DNA of 64,000 nt from Diphasiastrum complanatum (Eukaryota > Streptophyta > Lycopodiopsida > Lycopodiales > Lycopodiaceae). Numbering within the stretch: position 1 is the stretch's first letter; the number at the start of each line of letters is the position of its first letter. The position numbers and the translations under genes are program-made. The stretch spans positions 61,009,841 through 61,073,840 of the forward strand of contig CM055100.1 in NCBI GenBank assembly GCA_029204225.1, written 5' to 3'. Below the pieces are notes generated by a model, which saw only the letters and a list, made by a program, of their open reading frames with translations, did no database searches and was not told the origin of the DNA. Positions 55,236 to 64,000 of the stretch are shown here, in pieces.

Positions 55236-56004
55236 TGTTGAAGGTAGACTTGTTGTTGTCCAGTGATGGACCTGCAGCGATCTATCATTAGCAAGAGAAT
55301 CAAAATGTTGATATATATGATAGGCTATCTAGCAATGGACCAGTGATGATCCAGTATTACCTTCCACATACTTCAGAATGCATGTTAATGATAGTTTTAC
55401 ATCATATGTGATAAGCTGAGACAAAAGCTTCATAATGACCAGCGATGAAGCACTTCCTAACTCATGAATGGTTGTTTGGTTTCAAGCTCCTTATCATGGT
55501 TATGAATGGATGATATCTTGGTGTGATAAGTACAGTTTACAAACATGGATATGTGATTGTTCCTTAAGTAAATAAGGGTCTTGTACGTACTCCAAAAACG
55601 ATGCTATGCTGGTCTCATACTTTTATCAGAACATACAACTCAGTTGTTGGCACATTCTGTTTATGATTACTATACCTCATGCTTTAACCAATTTCGTTAT
55701 CATACTTGCGAATGACTGCTCTTGCAAAGGGAATACTACTGTATATTAGCACTAAATGGAACTTGCGCTCTATGTAGCATCATATATTACTACTAGCTTC
55801 ATTTTTGGTTTGGTTCAACTTTGAGCCATAAAGCTATAAGCATCTGCACTGTTATGCACATTAAACCATTCGCTTCAGATTTGTATAAGCAGTGAATGGT
55901 AGGCTCTCCATAAAGTATTTGCTTTCGCTTTCAAAAAGGCTAAAAATAACGTTATAAACGATTTAATACTAAGGAAGGCAAAGAGCACTCGAGTGGACTA
56001 AAAC
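55236..56004. other. no supported gene
   Basis: AT-rich sequence with scattered gaccagtgatg-like short repeats (about 55260, 55345, 55440). No ORF or element end. Confidence 0.45.
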
Positions 56005-56202
56005 ATGGCATCCTCACAAGATACCACTGCTACAATCATCCAGGTAAGAATTTTTCGAACAGTTTTCAGAATTTGCAAGCATCACATATGCTCGAAAGGT
56101 AAGGTTTCTCTTCACAAATGTATGCCATTCTAGGTGACTGTTAAAGACCCTAAGTACGGAAACTACTTGGTTTCTACTCAGTTCGACTATATCACTTCAT
56201 AA
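56005..56202 (+). CDS. possible two-exon mini-ORF (35 aa)
   Basis: Exon 1 56005-56043 (MASSQDTTATIIQ) ends cag|gtaaga, a strong donor. Exon 2 56134-56202 follows acceptor cattctag and reads VTVKDPKYGNYLVSTQ to a TAA. Phase 0. Splice signals are good, but the product is tiny and unrecognised; it may be the captured 5' end of a longer gene. Confidence 0.3.
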
Positions 56203-56890
56203 GTAATATAATTTCCTTATGCATTTAATAACACCCACGTTGTCCCGAAGTAAGGGTTCTCCTCATGTTATCTTGGACAGCATGGATTTGCATAAGATAA
56301 ATGGTTCTTACATAAGGATTAGAATGGCACGGATCTGCCCTGATACCTTGTAAAAACCATGAGAACCTCATCAATAAAATAAAACCTATCCGATACAAGG
56401 GTCCAAAAAACCACAGGGTGGATATGGGGCTACGATAAACGAAAGTTTAATTGTAGCTACACTATTAAACCATGGCTTGTGATAATTTATTACCCATTCG
56501 GTTGTCATATCAATTTATGGTGAGATATGACTAGAAAGCATGGATATGCACAGGAGTATGGACAGTAGTGCGTGACGTTTCTTAAGTCACACATGTTAGA
56601 ATAGCATGGATTTGCTCTGACACCGGCACACGTGTTCACACCATGGCTTTTAGCGATAAGCAATATATATGATGAAAAATTTTCATACTTGTGCTATAAA
56701 CAAATTAAACTGATACGGACCAATGCCCAAAAATTGATCAACATGACACTCGTCCTGATACGGTAACGGAGGGGCTTGGCCTATCGCTATAAAATCATCT
56801 TTGTGTTTGAGAAGACTGGACTATGTTTTAAAATGCTATTTATGTTGATGAGTAGTATAACTTCTTTTGGACATCGATAAAGTTATGGAC
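56203..56890 (+). repeat. R2-like region with recurrent GCATGGATTTGC motifs
   Basis: Motifs near 56280, 56322, 56546 and 56602, each a variant of (a/g)gcatggatttgc followed by an cts/ctga-like tail, spaced 40-220 bp. Similar motifs occur in both R2 copies. No coding sequence. Confidence 0.5.
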
Positions 56891-57323
56891 TCGGCTCATT
56901 ACATTCGTCGCGTCCATTTACATTTACTTTACTTTATGCATAAGCAGGCCTTGGGCCCTTTTTTATTCATTAGTGACACTTAGACTATATGGTTGCCCTT
57001 TGGCCTTATTACTCATTATTGGGCCATTTGGACATAATACTGGAGAGTGGGGGCCTTCTTGGAGGGCACACTATTTTCCCTCCCAATTGGGCCCTAGCCA
57101 CCGGAAGCTTCTTTTTAGGGCTTCCTCTTGGCTATAAGTAAAAAAACTGTGTCATTTGTTATTCAGCTGATGATATTGATCTCTCTCTTTAGTCTCCTTA
57201 ATCTCTCTCTTTCTCACTTTCTAGGGTTAAGTCTTGCTTATGTGCTGCTTTCATAGCTTAAGTCTTGCTTATGTGATGCTTTCATAGCTTAGTTTTAGAT
57301 CAGCTGTGGCTTTATTCGTAACT
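56891..57323 (+). repeat. copia E 5' LTR (left edge uncertain)
   Basis: Precedes the primer site. Contains a TATA-like ggctataagtaaa (57129), pyrimidine-rich ctctctcttt tracts, and a 32-bp tandem duplication (ttaagtcttgcttatgtg, twice, 57228-57291). Confidence 0.55.
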
Positions 57324-60300
57324 TGGTATCAGAGCACTTTTCTGGGCACTACTTTTTCATATTTAGTAGAGGCTGTCCAGCGCCCTACTAGCCCATCACT
57401 TTTGTCGATTTTTTTATCAAATTTCCATCGTTTCTTCAGATTTAGTAAAGGTTGTCCAGCGCCCTACTAACCCATTACTTTTGTCGATTTTTTCATCAGA
57501 TTTCCATCATTTTTCTAGATTTGGTAGAGGCTGGCCAACGCCCTACTACCTTCTCACTTTCGTCGATTTTCTCCATCAATTTGCTGCCCATTATCCAGAC
57601 CAGAGTAGCAATCAGTCTCGATGGCGCAAATTACAGAATCTGGAATTTCAAAATCAAAACACTCCTGAAGGGCAAAGGCATTTGGTCAGTGACCGAGCTC
57701 TCAGAGGTGCAGCCTCTAGAGGGAGACCTGAGGAGAGCTAAATGGATCATAAAGGATGAGCGTGCAATGGCGATCATCGTTTCGTCCATAAATGAAGATT
57801 ACTCATGTAGATTGAAGACTGCGAAAGTAGCCATGCAGCGTGGGAAAGATTAAAGAAGAAGAAGTATGAAGTGAGGACTGTAGCTTCAGTCATGCACCTT
57901 CACGATCAGCTGCAATCAATACGGTGGGATGGAAGCCAGTTGGATCAGCACGTTGAGAAGATCAGAAAGATCTTCGCTCAACTCGCTGCATCAGGATAGG
58001 AGCACCAGGTCCCAGCACCACAACAGCTGATGTACTTCATGAAATCTCTATCGACGTCCTATTAGCCGCTGAGAATGCTCATACTGAGTCTACCAGACAT
58101 GACATTTGACAAAGCAGTCAGTCTTGTCACTGATGAGAGACTGATGAGAGATGAAGGAGAGGGAAGCAATGATCAAGAGAAGGCTCTCTTCACGAAAGGA
58201 AAGAAGAAGAATAAAAACAAGCCAAGATTCGAGAAGACGAAGTCCTCGAATCAACAATCTTATTCCTGCGATCACTGTCACAAACCAGGCCATACGACCA
58301 ACAAATGATGGCTCAATCCAGCAATACCTTGCATGCACTGCAAGAAGAAAGGGCATTATACATACGACTACATATTCAACCCAGAAAGGAAAAACAAAGC
58401 TGAAAAGGCAAACGTTGCAGAGTCATCTAAAGATGCAGAAAGAGGTGACAAAGCTTTCACGATACTCGATGAAGCTTCAACAAGCTATTTCGAACATGAC
58501 TACAATGTGGTCATCGATTCAGGAGCAACATCTCACATAACCTGCAACAAGAAGATCTTGATCAACTTTCGCTAACTCGAAAACGACAGAGCGGTGATTC
58601 TAGGCGATGGAAGCAGACACGATGTCAAGGGCATCGGCTCTCTACAGCTACGAACACTGTCAGGCCAAGCAGAGCTGCCAGGAGCACTCTATGTGCCCTC
58701 ACTCAGAAAGGATCTGCTATCTGTCTCCAAGATGGCAGATTTAGGCATTCGAGTTTTGTTCGACGGTAACACTTGTCGTATGATCGAGAAGACGACAAAC
58801 AAGTTGCTGACGGTTGGATGCAGAGAAGGAAACCTCTACCAGGCCAAATCAGCAACTTTGATAGCATATTGAATGCTTCAGAAAACGAAGATCAACTATG
58901 GCATAGGAGAATGTATCATCTGAACATGCGAAGCCTGTATGACATGAGCACAAAGGACATTGTCACAGGTCTCAAAATTTTAAGGCCCGAGGCTGAGTTC
59001 TACGAAGCTTGTCAAAAAGACAAGCAACATCAAAATCCGTTCACGCATGAGGGAAGGAGAGCCAAGGAAGTCCTTGAGCTCATCCATTCTGATGTTTGTG
59101 GACCGATGAAAACAGATTCGCTCTCAAGTTTGAGATATTTTCTAATGTTCATAGATGATTACAGCCGGATGACCACGATCTACTACTTGAAAAAGAAATC
59201 CGAAGTGTTTGATTCTTTCAAGAAATTCGTGGCATTCGTAGAGCAACACACCTCGAAAAAAATACAGATCCTTAGATCTGACAATGGAGGTGAATACAAA
59301 AGCATAGATTTTTCAAGATTTTGCGAAGAACAGGGGATTGAACACCAGTTCACTCCTGCATACACACCAGAATACAACGGTGTGGCAGAAAGAAAAAACA
59401 GAACGCTAGTTGAAGGAGCCAGATGCATGATAGCACAGGCTCAATTGCCAGGCCAATTTTGGGCCGAGGCAATAGCTGCAGCTGTACACCTACAGAACAG
59501 ATCTACAATGACAGCACTGGAGAACAAAACACCATATGAAATGTGGAAGAAGCCTGATTTGTCATACACACAAGTGTTTGGATGTGCAACATACAAGCAC
59601 ATTCCAAAGGAAAAGAGAAGCAAGCTCGACGACAAATCCGAACAAACAATCATGGTCGGCTACTCGAACGGAACACATGTGTACAAATTCTACGATCCAA
59701 CCACGAAGAAGGTTGTTTCGAACAGAGATGTAAAGTTTGACGAGTCCACATTCCCTGGACTGAAAGACGAAAGAGGCCATGAGATCTTCACATTGCTGCC
59801 TATTCAAGAGGGAGATCGAAGACATACATCAAATTAGAATGCAGGACCCCAGACTCCAGAGTAGCAGGAAACAGAGGATCAACCCCACGAACAAGAAATG
59901 TTCGAGCAGCGACGAAACGAACCTCGAAGGTCAACAAGTCAAAGAAGACCTCCAGACTGCTATTCTGACAATCTTCAATGGAGCGAAGACACGCAGTTCG
60001 AGTACTGCAACTTCACAGAAGAGCCAACAACATACCAAGAAGCTATCTAGAGTCCAGAGGGAGAATTATGGAAACGGGCAATGTCAGAAGAGATCGAGTT
60101 GATGAGGCAAAACGAGGCATGGACATTAGAGCCACTATCAAAAAACAGAAAAGTAGTCGACTACAAGAGGGTGTACAAGAAAAAGCTGAAATCAGCTGGC
60201 ACCATTGGTCGCTACAAAGCAAGGCTTGTCATGAAAGGCTACACGCAGAGATATGGTGTCGACTATTTCGACACATATTCGTCCATGGTCAAGATGACAA

Positions 60301-61224
60301 GCATAAGGCTACTCCTTGCATACGCCACACATTACGATATGAAAATTCACCAGATTGACATGAAAACAGCCTTTCTCCATGGAGATCTAGAAGAGGAAAT
60401 TTTCATGAAGCAACCTAAAGGCTATGAAGACCCCGACAATAGACAATATGTTTGTCGATTGTAGAGATGCATCTGCGGTCTAAAACAGGCATCACGAGCC
60501 TGGTACAAAAAAGCTTGATGGTCTTCTGAAGTCTCTAGACTTCAATCCTACTCAAACAGACTATAATGTCTACATCAAAAGAGTAGGAAAGGATTTTGTG
60601 ATACTTAACATTTTCATGAATGATTCGCTGCTGATAGAAAATTCCTTGATGTTGATCAAAGACACGAAGAGTCAGATTTCTGAAAACTACGAAATCACAG
60701 ATCTTGGAGAAGCAACAAAATGTCTAGGACTGGAGATCAGAAGAGATCGAACAAATGGCGAAATGCATTTGAGTCAGTCAGAATACGCCAGAAAAGTGCT
60801 GAAGCAGTACCACATGATGGACTGTGAAGAGAAAGCCACACCAATGATAGCTGGAGACAAGTTCACGAAACATGATTGTCCAAAAACATAAGAGTAAAAA
60901 CAGAAGATGGCAGGTATACCCTATCAGAACTTAATCGGTAGTCTGATGTACTTAACAATTTGTACCAGACCCGATCTGGCCTTCTCTGTTTACGCATTGA
61001 GCCAATTCTGTTCCAATCCTGGTCTAGCACATTGGAAAATGGCCAAACGAATCCTACAGTATCTGAAGGATACCCAGAATGTTGGATTAACCTACAGAGC
61101 TAGAAATAAAGAGAAAGAATTCGAACTGCATTACTACAGTGATGCAAACTGGGCGAGCTGCAAAGATGACAGCAAGTCCATTACTGGAGGATGTGCAATA
61201 GCGTGCGGAGGTACAATCAGCTGA
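57324..61224 (+). pseudogene. copia E: near full-length Ty1/copia, decayed
   Basis: Primer site 57324-57335. Gag from about 57600 (ISLDGANYRIWNFKIKTLLK) in three frames. Two knuckles, both damaged: CDHCHKPGHTTNK then a stop, and CMHCKKKGHYTYDY. Protease VIDSGATSHITC at 58513. ORF 58773-59837 carries pre-integrase LWHRRMYHLN and a complete integrase core (IHSDVCG, RSDNGGEYKS, YNGVAERKNRT). RT from 60081: RYKARLVMKGYTQRYGVDYF, QIDMKTAFLHGDLEEEIFMK, CGLKQASRAW; the YVDD box reads FMND. RNase H runs RPDLAFSVYALSQFCS to YYSDANWASCKDDSKS and stops at 61224, before the remaining catalytic residues. No 3' LTR. Codon use is richer in G/C than in the other elements. Confidence 0.87.
57361..57585 (+). 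repeat. three ~79-bp tandem repeats in copia E leader
   Basis: Units start at 57361, 57440 and 57519 with attt(a/g)gta(g/a)agg, and contain gtccagcgccctacta and cttttgtcgatttt blocks. They lie between primer site and gag. Confidence 0.88.
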
Positions 61225-61580
61225 GAATACAAAGATCTATAAGAGTCAGAGAGAGACATAGCAAATAGAGTAAGAAAGTAAAGACACCATAGCTGTGCAT
61301 GAAAGTCTGCCAACGAGCAGAACACAGCGTAAGAGCAGAGTGTCAATCCGCCAATGAGCGAGACACTGATGATCTCGCTCCAAAACCAAACTAACAATAT
61401 AGTCGTTCTATTTTCGTGTATCTCTTTGTCTTGTGCTGTGTGTCTTGATTGCTAGAACAAAACATGTTCTGTGATGCGTAGGCGAGTGTCTGGGATCCTG
61501 TAAGGGCTTCCACATGAAAAGATAATTTAAAGAAAGAATATTGTTCACAAAAAAAAAGCACGAAACAGTCTCGCTTCTGC
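61225..61580. other. no supported gene between copia E and the next fragment
   Basis: Contains gagcgagac and ccaa(c/t)gagc short repeats; no LTR match to copia E's 5' side was found. Confidence 0.45.
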
Positions 61581-61582
61581 GA

Positions 61583-61830
61583 TAGGCCACCTCCCTCTTG
61601 GCAAGGGATTGATTGAGCCATCAACAAGCTTATGAATCTTATCCTCATCAAAATTGATATCTCTAGAAACCACAAACTTGTTTGAAGATGGAATATATAC
61701 CTTATATTCCTTGCTTGCTTTGCCATACCCGAGCATGCATACCCGAGCATGATACCTTTGATTGATGATGGATCTTCCTTGGTTCTTGTCTCCAAAGGTG
61801 GCACATAGCAAATGCATACAAATAGTTATG
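61583..61830 (-). pseudogene. copia B-family integrase C-terminal fragment
   Basis: The minus strand reads PPLETRTKEDPSSIKGIML, then after a duplication YGKASKEYKVYIPSSNKFVV and SRDINFDEDKIHKLVDG, nearly the same as the 5' end of copia B at 24550-24770. A 14-bp direct duplication (cccgagcatgcata type, near 61728-61752) breaks the frame. Both flanks are unrelated to copia B. Confidence 0.85.
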
Positions 61831-61841
61831 GCCATATTCAA

Positions 61842-62027
61842 CTAAGGATATGGAATAGTCCTAATATGGTAGACCGGCCCTCCAGTGTTCGAGATTATTG
61901 GTCACACCTAGATTTTATTCCACTTCGAGGCCTATTGGTGACTAATGACCTTGAGAGGACCCAGACACTCTAATTGAGACATATGGAGTAGTGCATGTAT
62001 GTGTGACAGATATAGGCAAGAGGAATG
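61842..62027. other. flank of copia F
   Basis: No feature seen. Confidence 0.4.
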
Positions 62028-62682
62028 TGTAAAAATTGTTAACATTTTCTAGCTAGTTTGAGGCCTAAATTGGCAATTTTTGTACATAGTTTTGAATCTA
62101 ACATTTCACACATGTGAAAGAGGCCTAGATACTTTTATTTTAGTATATATTTCATGTTGAAGAAGTATCAAACTTCAGGACCTTCAAAATAATACCAAAA
62201 TCATGTTATTTGGACATATAGGCCAAAATTGGCTATTTTAGGCTACTGGTGTCCTAAATTTGGGTCCTAAGTTCTAGAGAGAGGAGAGAGAGTCATTTCT
62301 CTCACCTATATTAGGCTGAAATTTGTGGAGAACAGGTTGGAGAAACTTATTGTATTGTTGAGAGAGATCAATAGATCATTGTCACAGTTTCTTCCTCCAT
62401 TGAGAGCATTGCTTTGTGTATTGTCTTCAAGCTTTTGTGTATGATCTTAAGTGGTTTCCAAAAGTGGTAGGCTGCTGTTGGGAGCCCTTTTTGCTAATAT
62501 TTTTGGCTGTCATCAGTACTTTTTATTAGTTTCTTTTGTCTCTTGAATGCTTTGTCAAGTTCATGTTTATCAAAGGGAGCATTAGGATGCTTTGCCATTT
62601 CTAGCTTTTGTAGCTTGTTGTGCAAAAATCTTAACCAAGTAATTTGGAAGTTTGGATCCATTCAAGATCCACTTTTTTCACA
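62028..62682 (+). repeat. copia F 5' LTR
   Basis: The right edge is exact (…ttttttcaca before the primer site). The left edge is placed at tgtaaaaattgttaac by analogy with copia A's LTR start. It holds a TATA-like ctatattagg near 62306 and the palindrome ttcacacatgtgaaa at 62105. Confidence 0.65.
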
Positions 62683-62695
62683 TGGTATCAGAGCT
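62683..62695 (+). promoter_or_regulatory. copia F primer-binding site
   Basis: tggtatcagagct, touching the LTR end. One base differs from the usual final c. Confidence 0.92.
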
Positions 62696-63821
62696 AGTTG
62701 GATGTTATTTTTAGTAAGGTTTTCATTTATGGTAATATTTGGATGTTTGATCAAGTTCTAGCATGATTATGCATTGCACTGTTGATCAAATCTTACTAAC
62801 CTTTGTTTTGTGAGTTGAACTTGTGGATCAAAGGCATATTTCAGGTCTATTGAAGATCAGAGACTGAGAAGAAGCTATTTTGGATCAGATCATAATACCT
62901 AATCATTTGTTGATTGTGAGGCTTGTGCATATTCAATACTAAGAATGTTCTGTTCAATGTATTGTTGACAATCTCCACTTCTGTGGATGAACACTCTCCT
63001 TTGTGGATGAACACTCTCCTTAAGTGGATGAACCTTCTCCTTAAGGGGATGACAAATACTCTTTGAGTGATTTTGTATTTCTCCAAAAGGCTGAGCAAAG
63101 CTCCCACTTGGATGAAAGATCCCCTTTTGGGTGAACAGATTGTCAACAATCTTTTGCATAAATTTTGGTGTACTTTGTTGAGCATGTAAGTAACTCTCCT
63201 GATGTAATTTGATTGGAGCATTTGCTGGAAGGTTTTAACCATTATGCAAATATGTTTTCAGGTTCTTAGCAGGTTGAGGAACATTCTCATGTGAAGTGAT
63301 CTTAGATCTACATCTAAACACCAAGATTTGACAAGCTAGTGAAGCTAGTCTTGTGATTCACTAAGTGTGCTCTTTCATTCACCTCTAAAGATTGTATTTA
63401 TCACTTGCTGGAGGTTATAAACTTTATTTCTACAGGTTGAATCAATATCTTAGTGTGTTGATCATATGTGGATCAAGTTTGTTCAATTCTAGGTATTCTT
63501 GGCAGCCTAGTCTTGTGTATTTTCTAAGAATGCAAGTAACTCTTCACACCATAACTTGATTTGGTCACTTGCTGGAAAGTTTGAGAGCTTAAGCAAGAGT
63601 GTGTTCAGGTTGGTTTGAGTTTGTAATCCATTCTTAGTGTGTGCAAAGTGTTGCATGTGTTTTCAATCTTCCTTTCTATGCTTGGAAACCAGCCAGGTTC
63701 AAGATAGAAGTATTTTAGGGTCCTAGATCTTCTGAGATCTCCTTATCCATCATTTGTTGAGAGGAAAGTGAGTCCTAGGTGCATTAGGACAGAGCCTAAA
63801 AGTTGAAGAATCATTATATTC
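62696..63821 (+). other. copia F leader (1.1 kb) with degenerate internal repeats
   Basis: Non-coding. 62980-63045 holds three short units of gtggatgaacactctcctt. Further on, blocks with (g)caagtaactct ... ttgctggaa(a/g)gtt ... caggtt recur near 63185-63262, 63410-63440 and 63525-63610, suggesting an old tandem array of about 170 bp. The function of such leaders is packaging and translation control in related elements; that is inference here. Confidence 0.65.
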
Positions 63822-64000
63822 ATGGCTTCTAATGGTGGGATCATGTTAGAAACTAATGATAGGTTGAGTTCATCAAACTACTCTACTTGGAAAGTGAGGA
63901 TGGAATCCTTACTCGAGTTGAATGAACTCATGGACATAGTTGCAGGAACTGAAGAGAGACCACCCATAACTCAAGAGCAACAAAGGTTTGATAAGAAGGC
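63822..64000 (+). CDS. copia F gag, 5' part (runs off the window)
   Basis: Open from ATG to the window end: MASNGGIMLETNDRLSSSNY, then STWKVRMESLLELNELMD. It aligns with the gag start of copia A (MASMGGFLLEASERLSSTNY). The absence of stops and the clean LTR and primer site suggest a young, possibly complete copy. Confidence 0.85.
   Translation, partial: MASNGGIMLETNDRLSSSNYSTWKVRMESLLELNELMDIVAGTEERPPITQEQQRFDKK

Overview
The window looks like intergenic and intronic DNA from a large, AT-rich land-plant nuclear genome. Support comes from Ty1/copia elements primed by initiator Met-tRNA, degenerate Ty3/gypsy pieces, long (GA)n microsatellites and one spliced housekeeping gene with plant-type GT-AG introns. 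An animal-type Helitron N-terminal region and a Penelope-like RT remnant sit beside them. Together these hint at a fern, lycophyte or gymnosperm rather than a compact angiosperm, but the species cannot be fixed from sequence alone.

Layout. 1-7 kb: AT-rich sequence, a copia gag scrap, a Helitron N-terminal remnant with an upstream ORF of two helix-turn-helix-like repeats, and one unidentified ORF. 7-12.3 kb: a mosaic of two overlapping inverted-repeat pairs holding gene fragments (an LRR piece and a 5' coding exon with its leader). 12.8-17.8 kb: rearranged copia A (minus strand). 18-24.5 kb: no clear genes, three long GA tracts, and a gypsy chimera at 21.0-22.3 kb. 24.5-27.1 kb: 5'-truncated copia B (plus). 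27.2-32 kb: essentially featureless. 32.1-32.5 kb: a complete 384-bp miniature LTR element with a perfect 5-bp target duplication, whose LTRs each contain a tRNA-like sequence with A and B boxes.

33.06-42.76 kb (minus): an apparently intact six-exon gene for a 169-residue RuvX/YqgF-family protein, missed by simple ORF scanning because introns 2 and 3 (6.1 and 2.1 kb) are full of dead gypsy pieces. Its first intron appears to use a GC donor. Divergently upstream lies a possible LEA/LTI65-like fragment, then a 557-bp hAT-type MITE with an 8-bp target duplication, and an LTR-like stretch with an array of short palindromes. 47.5-47.9 kb: Penelope-like RT fragment. 48.4-54.2 kb: copia C interrupted by copia D, a minus-strand derivative lacking gag, protease and RT, with about 0.9 kb of unrelated DNA in the RT position. 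57.3-61.2 kb: decayed copia E with a distinct composition. 62.0-64.0 kb: 5' LTR, leader and open gag start of copia F, which runs off the window.

Only the YqgF gene looks like a working host gene. Almost everything else is transposable-element DNA of several ages. The best candidate for something undescribed is the tRNA-bearing miniature LTR element, analogous in logic to Cassandra elements (5S rRNA in the LTR) but carrying a Pol III tRNA-type promoter.
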